A stretch of DNA of 64,000 nt from the NCBI GenBank assembly GCA_950106755.1, contig OX467083.1, forward strand, positions 24,299,029 through 24,363,028, in the 5' to 3' direction. This stretch comes from Climacium dendroides. Lineage: Eukaryota; Streptophyta; Bryopsida; Hypnales; Climaciaceae. Positions 45,301 to 57,400 of this stretch are shown one piece after another; position 1 is the stretch's first letter; every line of letters starts with the position of its first letter. Under the pieces are notes generated by a model that worked only from the letters and a program-made list of their open reading frames with translations, was not told where the DNA came from and ran no database searches. Made by a program: the position numbers and the translations under genes.

Positions 45301-46134
45301 CTACGATGCCTTCACTTTACCCGCCACATTGTCCAAACCTTCCTGTTCCGCCTTCTTGCTCTTTGCATTCCCCCCCTTCTTCCCCTTCTTCGCGGCCGAC
45401 GTCTTCTTCTTCTTCCCCCCTTTCGGTGCCGCAGGGGCATGTCCTCCGAACAGCAGCTTAAAGGCCCACACCGCAAACACGGTCCCAACCATGGGCCCAA
45501 CCCAGTACACCGCGAAATGCTCCCACGACGTATGCTTCTTGGACACAAACGCCCACCCGAACGCATTCGCAGGGTTCATCGCAGGACCAGTATACGCTCC
45601 TCCAGCAATCACGAGCGTAATAGTCGCCCCGATGATAACCAGGGTCTTCAAAATGCGATTACTTGGCCCCCTCAAAAGCGCCCACATCACAATGAGCGTG
45701 ATAGTGAAAGTCAGCAGAGTTTCAGCAATCACGCCTGTTTGGAGCGGCACTTTGAGCTTCGGACCACCCAACATGTGCTTGTACTGCTTCGGCATGACCT
45801 CCATGATGGTTAAGGCGCCCCCGACGGCACCAAGCATCTGCGCAGGGAGGCGGATGGTGAGAGTGAAGAGATCATCCTTGCTCACGCCCGCGTAAGAGAA
45901 TGCGACTAAAGCGGTCGGGTTCCAGCTAGCGCCACCGAGAGCTTGCCCTAAAAAGGAGAAGAAGAAGATGAGGAACGACACCAAGGAGAACACAATGTAA
46001 ATCTTGCCCTTCCCGGGTCCGTCTAACCCCAAAGAGGGCGCCAGTGCGGTGGACACCGCGCCCAGGGAAGCCATGCTGAACACCCATAAGAACGTGATAG
46101 ACGCATCCGCCACGGCCTTCCCCGCTAACCCCAT
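45301..46134 (-). CDS. SIP1: SIP-type (small basic intrinsic) aquaporin, 277 aa
   Basis: A single-exon frame from ATG at 46134 to TAG at 45301. An in-frame stop just upstream fixes this start. Six hydrophobic segments are visible. The first pore motif is NPT (residues 72-74, GGASWNPTALVAF), the variant typical of SIP1 aquaporins; the second is a standard NPA (187-189, GPAMNPANAFGW). A lysine-rich tail from about 239 (GGKKKKTSAAKKGKKGG) is longer than in typical SIPs of about 240 residues. SIP1 proteins are reported in the endoplasmic reticulum membrane and conduct water; location and activity here are inferred. The CDS is GC-richer than its surroundings. The final codons lie in the repeat array downstream. 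The gene symbol denotes subfamily, not a proven ortholog. Confidence 0.88.
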   Translation of the reverse strand: MGLAGKAVADASITFLWVFSMASLGAVSTALAPSLGLDGPGKGKIYIVFSLVSFLIFFFSFLGQALGGASWNPTALVAFSYAGVSKDDLFTLTIRLPAQMLGAVGGALTIMEVMPKQYKHMLGGPKLKVPLQTGVIAETLLTFTITLIVMWALLRGPSNRILKTLVIIGATITLVIAGGAYTGPAMNPANAFGWAFVSKKHTSWEHFAVYWVGPMVGTVFAVWAFKLLFGGHAPAAPKGGKKKKTSAAKKGKKGGNAKSKKAEQEGLDNVAGKVKAS

Positions 46135-46500
46135 CGCCAATCACTCCCGATCCAATTCCGATCGCCAAGCTCACAACCTGCAATTAATCCAGAGCCCAAT
46201 CAAATTCCGCAAATGTCTCAGCAAGTGCGCTCGCACCCAACATTTGAAACAGGGAGAAGGCTTACCACATGCGCTAGTAGCCGTCGGGGAAGACGAAGAA
46301 GGCTGGTGATGGGAATGCCCCAGGAAGCACAAAAGCATGAGGAGCACACACCACCATTTGCACAACGCACACGAGAATGGTGATGAACCTACACTACGCG
46401 TCAGCCGCCGTTCCAATTCGCAGCCGTTGACTCTTTCACAGGCGCGACGATTCTTCGGCGACTTGAGTCCAATGAGCCAGTCCTCGGTCGTTTAAGGGAA
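46135..46500 (-). promoter_or_regulatory. 5' UTR/promoter region of the aquaporin gene
   Basis: GC-richer sequence directly upstream of the ATG at 46134. It may include a leader; no distinct TATA box or splice sites were fixed. ORFs across it are spurious. Confidence 0.35.
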
Positions 46501-46506
46501 TCGAAA

Positions 46507-46519
46507 CATTCTCGCGATT
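46507..46519. repeat. 13-bp duplication, left copy (retroposon)
   Basis: CATTCTCGCGATT, repeated exactly at 46614-46626, flanking a poly(T)-ended insert. Confidence 0.75.
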
Positions 46520-46613
46520 TTTTTTTGACACAAGTAAAGGAGCCTTTACTGCAAGAAGAAAAATACAAGAACCCAGGCCTGGGAGGGGCAAGCAACCAAA
46601 CACAATACAGTAC
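46520..46613 (-). mobile_element. Short retroposon (SINE- or LINE-tail-like), 94 bp
   Basis: It starts with a T run (a poly(A) tail on the minus strand). The body reads, on the minus strand, cttgtatttttcttcttgcag and caggcctgggttcttg. An identical 13-bp duplication on both sides shows target-primed insertion. It is too short to classify and is probably a 5'-truncated non-LTR element or SINE. Confidence 0.65.
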
Positions 46614-46626
46614 CATTCTCGCGATT
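46614..46626. repeat. 13-bp duplication, right copy (retroposon)
   Basis: CATTCTCGCGATT, as at 46507-46519. Confidence 0.75.
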
Positions 46627-47386
46627 CTCGTTTCGCTACCTATTCATCCAAATGAATTTTCGGCTGACTACCTTGGTAACAAGTAGAACACCTTTAAGTA
46701 CACCCTCCATAAATCAATAAACCTCTCTTAACCGATATTGTCAGGTTAAGTCCCGCACTTTCCCCATACAAAGGTTATGACTAAAAATGACACTCTGTAA
46801 ACAAATAAACCTCTGCAATCTTGTCAGATGGTCCCGGACCTATTGGTTAAAAGAGGTTTAGTGTAATGACCCACCCAGCGCAAGTAATTGAGTTGAAAAA
46901 ATGTCTACCAAATAAATTGGTGTCGGATCACCAAATTCCAATATGCAATTAGTTTGATGGCACCAATGTCATTGGCTCATTTTTGTTATATCTCATACAA
47001 AATACAAATGAAATTGAAAACACCAAATTCAACTTCAAACTGAACTTCAAAATGATGTTTGACTATGTGGTCAAACTCTTACGAGTTCAAAATCTGTAAC
47101 TTATTCAACATAGTTCAAAAAACTCGCACACAAATGGTTACATCTAGCCTACACTTCCTAAGTTAGAAATGGCTCCAATTATGAAGGTTTTAGGCTTTAG
47201 GCACATCTACCTTACAGGATCATCGAATTTATCCTATCCCCCGTTCATGTCGTTGCTGTGTTCTGGAACTACAAGAAATCTTGCTATTGAGAGGCAGTTT
47301 GGATGCCATACATGTGTGACCATGTCAAGGACATGGCTGTAAAGATCAACGTCAGACGGACGCATCAACAAAGTTTTTCCTGCTCA
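46627..47386. other. Intergenic interval between the two host genes (with CBS/DUF21 3' UTR)
   Basis: No gene. The right part, next to 47387, should contain the 3' UTR and polyadenylation site of the CBS/DUF21 gene. About 46720-46860 contains two 'aataaacctct' words that may be a small repeat. Confidence 0.45.
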
Positions 47387-50300
47387 TTACTTGTTCTCTA
47401 ACAGTGGCTCTGAGAGATTGCTGTTGTCGTCCGGCACTCCAAGCTGAGCCAAACGGTTCTGCCTGCCCTTGTTGATCGCATCTTGCCCTTGTTTCGAAAC
47501 AACCACTTGCTGCAAGCCCAGGTAATACAAAGAATTCGTTACGAGGTAGAAGATTGCAAAACTGAAGATCCTCTTTGGCATGGATGGCAGAAAGTTTATA
47601 ACATCCTGAAATAAAAGAAAACAGAAGAAATGGAGTTGATTTGGGCTTACTGGGTTCTTAAACGAGCTAATACCACGAACCAACGAAGCTCCTCTATTTA
47701 TTTGTGCTGCCGCAGCTGCCACTCGTACCCTGCAAGGCCAAGGGTTGCAAACTTTAGCCAAATTTTCTAGTCAATCCATGTTAAGCGTGATCTTGCTTGT
47801 TGTGGCAATTCAGACCGCCTGAGAAAACATGAACTTTTTTCACACATGGGCCAGAAAGTAAGACTTAATTGCATACCTATTGGCAACGTCAATGTATTCA
47901 TCTGTTTCGTCGACAATCTCTTCCTGCGTTATAAGAGATATTGGAATACATGAATCAGCAAAATTTTCTTAGAACATAAAATAGGATTCTCAGTAAAAAT
48001 TAGACTTTTTCAGAGACTTTCAGACAAAATCATGAAGAGAATCTTCGCCGTGATTCATGCGGAGTTCTCCTAATGGACCCAAGAGGCCTTTGTACTATCA
48101 TCACAACCATAACGATTTATGAATCATGGGGAAGATTCTCTATAGTGTGGTCTACGAGTTCTAGAGAACAGTCTAATTTACTGAAAACCCCGCAGCTCTA
48201 ATTTATTCTCTTAAAGTGGAACAATGAGAACTGAAACTATTTCTTAGTACTCTGACCCCCAAAAGCAATGGCTGAAGAACAAGTTTAGACCTCAGGAGGT
48301 TTACAACTTTTGATACTGGCAGCAAATTGAGTTACTTTTTGATGATCTATTCCGACATACTTTCGCATTCAGTTTTAGCTATTTCTGCATCATTTAATCA
48401 GCCCGAACAACAAATACGGATTCCTTTTAACATACTGTATTAGCATTTTTCAGTCTCTTGAAATGTAGATCTACAAATTTATCGAAATGATTTTTTTTTG
48501 TTCTAGTTTCCAAGATATTTCTTGAGCAATTAGAGAGGCGGTTTGATAAACAGAAGCAATTTTGTGAAAAGTGTGGGTAATGTTACTTGGAGAAGCTCTT
48601 CCATCACATCTTCAAGTGTGATGATCCCAATCACTTCTCCTGCATCGACGTGACTATATAATTCACCTTCGTCAACCTTCTTGGCCTTTTTAAGTACCCG
48701 TAAGCTGTCATCCACCTGCACACCCCTCTCTAAATCTGCTTCAATGTTGCTGTCCATTTCCCGTGGCTGCTGGTCGTCTTTCTGTTTCTCGCTAGGACTC
48801 CTTTCGATCTTGCTCCGAACTTTTGTTACTGCTGCCATATGACTTCCTTTTTGAAATTCGTTTAGAATGTCATAGAGTGGCATATCGCTGGGCACTCTGC
48901 AACCCACGCACTCTTTTCCATGAGCGACTTGAATCAACTATAAAACAAATTGCATTTCTCATTTAAAATTAAAACCAAAAATCGTCACTGACCATTGACT
49001 CTATCATCAAAATATGACATCTGTTATATTAAGTAAATTAATTAGTCTAGGTCTAAAAAATGCGAAATTTTATGTTGGTGAACAAAAAAATGTACCTGGG
49101 AATCCTCCTTATGGTGGTTTGCTTGATGGAGACTTCATCCTCAGCACGCACTGATAGTAGAGTCTTCACCTGAAAGAAGACATGCATAGTTGAATATTAC
49201 AAGACAACTGCATTTTGCACGAAAAATGGTAGTACGAAGGAAGAGTTCAGACACTAGTAAGTAGGATACCAGTAATACACCAACTAAATTTCGTTTATCC
49301 CCATCGTAAATAGGAACGCGGCTGTGCCCACGAGCTAATATTCTCTGAATGGTGTCCCTGAAGAATTGAAACATCCCAATTGAGTATTAAATAGTTCTGC
49401 AGCTTGCAAACCACCACTTCAAAAGAGCATCCAAGAAAACTGCACCTGCAGGATCACAACTTCCAAGAGTTTGAAATGTGATGAAGAAGCGTACCAGTCT
49501 AGCTTTGAGTTAAGGTCCAGTGCGAAAGTTGACTCTAAAGGAGTCATGGCATCCAGCGCTCTCTGAGATCAGCACAGCACATGCATTAAGTCAGCATGAT
49601 CACATTTTCAATGGGAAGATGTGTTGTGACCTCTCGGCCATTTTCAGACAAATTTCGAAATATAATCTGGACGGTTCCCCCTCGATACCTCCACACCAGT
49701 TCTAGTTACGTCGTGTCCATGAGGATATCATTCAAGTTAAGCCCAAGAGTCTAAATCAACAACAGTGACAGCTTCAATATCTACAGGAGTTGAAATATAC
49801 TATTTAGGAGACAAATTGTACCAATAGAAGGAAGAATCCATATCCTTAATAATTATACTATAAAATCATCTCTTGAAGTTACTGAAATTGACTAATAGCA
49901 TCCACTTCACATTTTAAGCTCGAACACTTGGGGGTCAATGCTTGAAGGCAGGTCACCTTTGACGTGAGGTCTAAAGCTCCCTGAATAATCGTCGTTTCAT
50001 CATGCGAAAGGTCTCCTCCTTTGCCAGCCTAGCAGAAAACAATTGGCAAGAACTTGGAAATAAAAAGTTGGGCATACTCATTTGAGGAATCCTCCACTGA
50101 ATGATTAGGTCCGCAGTGTAATGAGACATACATGCAAAAATTGTTTGAAGAAGGATCTATGCTGTGACTAACAATGACCTGCTGGCCTCTACCTCTTGTC
50201 CATGAATGCCCACAAGTGCCTTGAGTTGCGTCCGCCTGAACATTCCGGAATCATTGTGCCCCAACAAATAGTCCAAAATCTGCATTCAAAATGATCGCAA

Positions 50301-51779
50301 TCAGAAAACATAAAAACTAAAATTAATGCACGAATTAGGACCAGGAAGGTGAAAGACCAAGCAAGGCAGCACAATGTCAAGCAACGAAGCAAAACTCACC
50401 TTGCCAACAGGGTAGGAGACAGGCAAGCAAATGAGCATGAGCACCTTGACCATCCAAACAAGATTTGCACCAATTGCCAGTCCATATCTAGAACAGACTG
50501 CTTGTGGAATTACCTGAGTAACAAGCACGGACACCAAGGTGCCTTCAATAGTTAGGACTACAATATAACATTTTGAGAAGTAGTAGCATGCGCCTTCAAA
50601 GAGCAGTTCCAACTAAGAGTTATTTACAGAAACATCATTCCAAATTAGAACTTATATCAAGCAAAATTTAAACCTTAAACATACTCTCACACGGCTCATT
50701 GACTTGAAGAGCACTTGTTATTATTGAGCTAAGACAACTTTGCAGAACAATGTGGCAATGAACCAGTTTAATGCCAACTTACGGTGCTCAACAAGGACTC
50801 TCTAGAATGGTTTGAAAGAACACTATCTGTAAGAATTCAATTCCATAATGCCAATCATTTTGAATCTCTTCCTATAAAAATAAAAATTCAAAAAGGCAAG
50901 GGGAAATTCAGCCATACCTCTCCAAAAGCAAGTACCAAAGTGACTGACAGCAACACAGCCACAAACTCATTGAACATATCATCCAAAAATATGGGAAGCG
51001 CCTGCATGTGTCCATCCCAAAAATTCAAAATCAGCATCCAGAACAAATGATTCAATTGTTCGCTCACTCTGCAGAGAGATCGAGCATCCAAGTAACAAGA
51101 AACGAAAACATACTTAAACATACGTAGGTCAAGTTCTCACATGGCATTAAGAACGGTGATAATTAATAAGAGTCTCACCTGGGAATAACTTGAGGCACAC
51201 CTTCAAAACTAGATTCACTTTGCAAACACCGCTACCAACACCAAGTGCAAATATACCCTGAATTGAAATAGCTCTCAAGCAAAGACCCTTACCTCCATAG
51301 CTACCGCATTACACAGAAGCAATGTCACGAGAAGCTGATGCTGCTCTTGCACTACAGGGAGAATCTTCGCTGCACCAAACAATCACACCACGTACAAGGT
51401 TAAACAAAATCCGAAATCAACCACTAGTTCCAGTAAGCCTCACTTCAACAAACCCTAAAGATCCAAGGATTCACGCTTTCCAAATGATCAATTTCGGCAA
51501 TAAATAACAATTCAGATGGGACCCAAAAGAAAGATAATTGAAGGGATAACTTCAAGACCACTCACTAGCCTGTTTCTTCTCGTCTTCAGTTCCACTTTGC
51601 TTCAGCACTTCCAAATCAACTAACCCCAGTGACATAAGCCCCAGCGTAAGCCCCGACATGATGCCCGCAAACAGCACCAGAAAAACAGACACCCCAGCCG
51701 CTATCCACCACTCTGCATCCCCGATCTCCTTTTGCAGTGGACTCGTCTTTCCCAGCAAGAGCATTGCAACAAACCCCAT
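47387..51779 (-). CDS. CBSDUF: CBS-domain/DUF21 membrane protein (CNNM/CorC-like), 13 exons, 510 aa
   Basis: I assembled 13 exons by GT-AG sites and protein continuity: 51566-51779, 51293-51369, 50918-51001, 50400-50513, 50193-50279, 49957-50028, 49495-49562, 49270-49357, 49096-49169, 48587-48896, 47877-47923, 47651-47729 and 47387-47605. Together they make 1,533 nt, an exact multiple of three. The DUF21 transmembrane domain spans about 15-185 ([41 protein letters not shown] across exons 3-4). The CBS pair spans about 218-405 (MTPLESTFALDL; GHSRVPIYDGDKRNLVGVL; DMPLYDILNEFQKGSHMAAV; VIGIITLEDVMEELLQ), with an acidic insertion in the second CBS. A hydrophobic stretch near 440-470 is followed by a polar tail (NLSEPLLENK). 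Related CNNM/CorC proteins act in magnesium or other divalent-cation transport; the plant role is less certain. Every exon is intact. Confidence 0.93.
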
Positions 51780-52500
51780 TGAATTCAACACAACCTCTCG
51801 ATCTCTGCACACTCACCACTTCTTGCATTCAAATCTCAGTCAGACCCTCAATTCTCAAGCCAACACTTTTAGGGCACGCACACATGCTCATTTGTTCCTC
51901 TCAATCAATAACTTAGACACCTGCATCTGCATTGTTGGTTTGGGAATGAGCAAACTGGGGATTCGACTCATTCCATCAATGCCCACAATCCAAGCTCCGG
52001 CCGAGCTTCCGTTGTCCAATGTTTGTCAGATGTGCTGGAATGGCTGAATGAATTCTGGCATCCAGAATAGGTGAGGTAGGGGCTACTGATAAGATACGAA
52101 TGTGGGTGAATTGGGTCGGATTGAGGTGATCGAAGGTGAAGAAAAGTGTCGTTGAGGTTGAGACACTCACGAGTTGCGTAACGTAGACAGGGTTCTAGAC
52201 TTGTAGAGGCGATACGTGGCAAGAGAACATCGTTTTTAGGGTTTTCGTGTTGGATGGGCGTCTGCCACGTGGTTTGGGGGAAGTTCTTCTGTGACTGGGT
52301 GATTGGCAGATCAGTGGAGCCTTGCCTGGGCGGATTCGTGGGTGGTTTGCTGGGAAATTCAGGAGGGAGGCGCTTTTGTGGATGCGTTCTGGCTTTGACA
52401 CTTTCCGAGGGCCGGGGCTGTTACAGTAGCATGCTTGGACCCTTGGCCCCGGCCCGATATGTGAACGTTTTGTCCGTGGAGGTTCATACTTGACGACATC
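51780..52500 (-). promoter_or_regulatory. Upstream region of the CBS/DUF21 gene
   Basis: GC-richer than the flanks and contains several short ORFs without domains. It probably holds the 5' UTR and promoter. No precise site is visible. Confidence 0.35.
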
Positions 52501-52563
52501 TGTTTGATGAAATTGTCATGTCATCACTCAGGCAAAACTCAAGATGAAGCCATAGTTGTAAGG

Positions 52564-52953
52564 TAAGGTAGAAACACCCAAAATTGTTACTTTAAGCAAT
52601 TCAGCATAGTAAGAGGCATATTTTCTAAAAATAATATTCTTGTAGTATTAGCAAGAGAAATATCATGAATATTAAAAAAAATTAGATTTTTTCGATGTGA
52701 TATGTAATTTTTATGATTTTTCAAAGTGGTGGGTCTCTAGACCACTGGAACTGTCCCATAGGTGCACCTAAAACAGAATTGCACAAAATTCAGCTGTCAA
52801 CAAATCACAATTTAGTATGTGTTCTACAAGTGTGTCAGCAAATCAAAGTTAAACATGTGTGTAAGACACATTAATGGAACTCTAGGGACACTTTAAGGGC
52901 ATTCTATGGAACAAGGATTAGGTACAGGGACGGTTTTGGGTGTTTCTACCTTA
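52564..52953. repeat. MITE-like element with 20-bp perfect inverted ends
   Basis: TAAGGTAGAAACACCCAAAA at 52564-52583 and its exact reverse complement at 52934-52953. The 390-bp span is AT-rich and non-coding. A flanking target-site duplication was not clear. Confidence 0.6.
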
Positions 52954-53460
52954 GTATGCTTTAAAAGCACCCATTTAAGGGTTGGTCCGCTTTTTTCATA
53001 GGTTTTCGTGGACAAAAGTATTTTCATATCATTTTTTAAAGAAAGAAAAATAGACATGGAACATAACACAAGTGGTTTTGTATTTTTCCAATCATTTTTG
53101 AATTGCTTATAAATTTTCAAAGATTAAGGACATAGACACCTATTTGTGCTCCCAAAATCCATCCACTTACAACTTGTAAAGAGATGTGCAAATTCAAAGA
53201 CTATAATTGGCTCTTACAATATAAAAAATAAATTTTCCTAAATGCATTCAATTGGTAAAGTGGTCCATTTTAGGATCATCTCATCTCTATTCCCCCCCCC
53301 AAAAAGCTAGGGTCCATCTGAGGAAGGTGGTTCATTTTACAGCACACTACCTTAGTGGACAAGTTTGGGATCAAGTTGGAAATTGATCCCAAGTTTTGTC
53401 CGGTGGACAAAACAAGTTTGTTCAAGAAAAAGGGAGTTGTAAAGGAGCTTCCATGGAACA
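52954..53460. other. Non-coding AT-rich sequence
   Basis: Nothing recognisable. A C run (ccccccccc) lies at about 53293. Confidence 0.4.
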
Positions 53461-54423
53461 ATAACCCCTAAAGGACCATGGGGTTTTTCAAGGAGACATT
53501 GTCAAAAACTGTGGGTTTTAGGTATGTTATTCAAAAATGAGAATTGAAACCTTTTTTTGAAACTTCAACCATACAAAATTGAAGTTAAGTATATTACCAA
53601 AATGTGGGAAATTTTTCATCCCATTTGACCATGCGGAGTGAAAGATTATAATGTTTGAAGTAAAAAAAACAAAAAACTTTTTTTCATTCCTGCGAAATAG
53701 GGTCAACAGAGTTCAGGCCCTTTTTGGAATAAAATTTTTGCTCTACACAAACATCAGAATTTTGGCCATTCTTAACTATATGATATTAGGTTCACTCACA
53801 AAAAATTTAGAAGCAAATATAGAATCTAGTTTATTCTACATCACCTTGTAATGTAAGGAGGTTCAATGAATTTGCAATACACTAATCATTTTTTGATGAT
53901 TTCTTGTACAATGAGGAAATTTTTTATTTGAAATCTGAATGGTGAAAAGTTAGAGACAAACATTTGGAATATGTGGAAAAATTTCAAGAATTTTGACTTC
54001 ATCAATTGCCAAATAATAGAATTTGAAGCTAGAAAAAAATGTTTTTTCTTGAAACCACTCCAATGTAGCTAATAAAGTTTGGCTCCTCTTAGAATGTTAT
54101 TTGAGGACTAAAATTTGTTTTTTTGGACAATTGTATGACATATTGTATTAGTTACATACATGACAAATTTTAAAAGTTGATGATCTTTCTTTCAAAAGAT
54201 TTTTCAAAGATTCCCAAATTGCCCAAGTTGCCTAAAAAATTGAAGGCAGCATAGCTTTTGATCCGAGCATCCAATCAAAGAAAAAATTAGTTTTTTGCAA
54301 AAGAGGAATATGTTTAGACATTGTGTCCAAATTTCATGAACATACAACCAAAAATGACTTCGTAGGAACCTACCCAAGATTTATTGTGTGCGTTGAATGG
54401 ACACTTGGCTCTTTAGGGGATAA
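53461..54423 (+). repeat. Dispersed repeat of about 0.96 kb, copy 1, ends TAACCCCTAAAG
   Basis: The left edge ATAACCCCTAAAGGACCA (53461-53478) and right edge GGCTCTTTAGGGGATAA (54407-54423) are imperfect inverted repeats. The body matches the reverse complement of 59443-60285 along nearly its whole length. Landmarks include 'aaggagacattgtcaaaaa', 'ttttttgatgatttcttgt' and 'caaatttcatgaacat'. Both copies are diverged and non-coding. The transposon class is unknown. Confidence 0.65.
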
Positions 54424-57400
54424 TGCAACTACAAAGGAGCTTCTACAAATATAATTCCACCAGACGTCTGGTTCCTAGTGTAAAGCCATGCACCAGACAG
54501 ACAAAACCAATGATGGCATGGCAATTACCCTCTACACCAAGCCGGACAATCAAGTGGACAATGGATTTTGTCCACAAACATTGGATGTCTATGTATGAAA
54601 CAGACTTGTTTCCATTAGGGAATATAAAACATGAGATGAATTTAGAAGGAGTTTTGAGAATCTATGTAGAAATACAATGCTTCATCAAATTTTAAGTGAT
54701 TGCCATCCTTACACTTTCTCATAAATTAAAAAAAAATGGCTAACTATCATTCATTCATCTTTGGGACCAAAAAAACTTTTCAATCATATTCATACACTTT
54801 CTATTTTAAAATATTTGGCAACTTCCTCTATATTTTAAATAGAAATGGAAAATTTTTAGCAAAAAAATATTATTTTTATTTGGCGGAAAGTAAACATTTA
54901 TTTTGAAATAGTGCAATCTAAGTATCTGGCCAAAAAAAAGGGTTAATGACAGCCCTAGATGCTCCATGGTGATTCCAAAAAACACACTAGGTGTAGCACT
55001 AGTTGACTATCTTCTCCAATCAAAACTATTGCAACAAAATCAGTGAAACCTTCACCAACCAAATAGCTCCAGCCACGTGGGCATTAAGCCTAATATTAAT
55101 CCCTAAATTTCCTTGACTATATTCTCACCAAAAATGCTCCAAAACTACCATTTTTAGTACAAGTACCAAATTTTTGAAAAAAATGATTTTTGGACATATG
55201 TAACAGGATCTTGTAGCACACTAGTTTGAAAAGATGTGGAAACAAATTCAAAAATTTCCACCAAACAAATTGCAAGATATTAGTGTTTGAAGTGGCAAAA
55301 ATTCTTTTTTTTGTCCCTATAAAAAATTGGGCAATTGCACTTCACAAGGTCAGATCATTATGAAAAAATGTCTAAAATGATTGTGCTTCTTTGGATTCAT
55401 TCTTCAAGGCAAGTTGGCTACATATTTTAAAAAATTTAGATCAATTGGAATTGTACAATATATAGGGAAAAAATAGTAAGTAGAAAGAAGTAGAGAATGA
55501 TTCAAAATACTAAATTCATAAGAATTTATTTATGGAATTGAAAAATGCCAATCCCAATGGTTGTAATGTTATAATAAACAATCTACACCCTATAATTTTA
55601 TTTTGTTTTTTAAATATTGAAAATTGAGTTAAATAAAGGACTTCAAAGTTTATTTTAGAGTAGAGATTCCATAACTATCCACAAATTAAAACTCCTCATA
55701 ACTTTCATCTCATTAATCAAAATGGAATAGTCCAAATCTCTCTACATATATATAAATCTATTGAACCAATTTCAAATTTTTGTTTATAAAAAAAAGTTCT
55801 AATCTGTCAAAGTTGCTTAAGTTGAGAACAAACTACATATCACACAATAACTTTTAACCATGTAGTGTCAAAAGTTAGGAAAATTGTTGGGCCTTAAAGC
55901 TACTCTTCATCCACATGTTGTGAGAAAATTTTCAAGAAAAAAAAAATGAAATCTCTGCTCATATGTACCTATCCAAAAAAGTTATGTTGCCAAAAACACA
56001 AGGTTGGTCCTTTAGGGGTTAAATGTGGCTTGTTTCCATGAAATAGCACCCCTACTATTAGTGTTGGCATTGTTCATGAAATAACACCCCTCCAACCTAG
56101 TGCCTAGGCCCTCTAGCTATGTGTTTGTGCAAAATAGAAGCTAGAGGGAGGACTAGAGGTAGAGTCAAAGGGCATGAGACAATGAAAAGTCTTTGTAGTT
56201 TCCAAAAATTGAACTCTAGGGGTCTAATAGAACATGCTCTAAGTTTAACTGGGTCCAAGTGATTCGCATAGAGAAATTATTGGTTAACCCTAAAATGCAC
56301 GCTAGGTCCTTTGAGATTTTAACCCTTAAAAGTCCCTTGGGGTCCCTTTATACAACCAATATTTAGGCTTATAATTCTTCAATTGTGGTTTAGCATATGT
56401 ATTGTGATATATTATTATTTACATACTATTATGATCATTAATTTATTTTGTATTGAAGAGTATTTGGTCAATGTTTTTTTGATCAAATATTACTAAATTC
56501 ATAATATATTATATGGCTACAAAGGGTTTTCAAGCCCTTCAAGAATTAAAAACATCATTGCTTTTGAAGTATTAAAGGTTTAAATGTCACTAAGGTATAA
56601 AAATCTCAACTATACAATCTTATAGTGTGTATGTTGTAGATGAAGTGAGTCATTTAGCCACATAGATTGCAAGACTTTAGTGTTTTTTGTTGAAAAAGGA
56701 TGTTGAAACTTTCCTTGCAACACATTTGGATGTGAAATTTAATTTCTAAACCTACTTAAATGAAAAAACTTTAAACTACAAAGTGCTTCAAAACCAACAT
56801 ACAAACACATATGTGAAACAAAATATCATTCAATTGATTCATTGTATTTGCAACTGAATGGCTTTGAAATGTCATAAAATAGCAAAAAAAATTACAAAAA
56901 TCACACTTAAAACTACTCCTCCTACTAAAATGCTTTTCAGTCACTCATTACTTCTTGGATTGATATGAAATTTTAACCACACAAACTAGACTTAGGTAGG
57001 AGGTCCATAAAGCGTCCATCTAAAAGCTGAAACTTGAACTTGGAGAGGTGAAACTTCTTGAAATATTTTTCAATCAATTTTTCTTGAAAGACAAATGAAA
57101 TTGGCATCTAATCCAAGTCATTTCATATCTTTAGGAGCTTTATGAAATTAGTGAAGAGTTTTTGAAGTTAGAATGGTGTGGGGCTCTAAAATTGCCCACT
57201 TCCTCAAATATATAGTATTTGTAGATTGCTAATACAACGGAAAAACAACATGTACAAATAGAGTTCATTTGAGGAGGCAAGTGATTTTAAAACTTGAGTG
57301 CTTATAGACCCCCCTACCTTAGTATGCACAACTTTCCTAAATTTTTTTAATTGGAAATGAACATTGAATGAAGAAGAAACAAGCTGCCAAAGTTCACCAT

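Noticed and set aside
45248..45895. Plus-strand 215-aa ORF opposite the aquaporin
   Set aside because: Antisense shadow of the aquaporin coding sequence.
52254..52493. Plus-strand 79-aa ORF divergent from the CBS/DUF21 gene
   Set aside because: No domain or supporting signals; GC-rich promoter sequence opens frames by chance.
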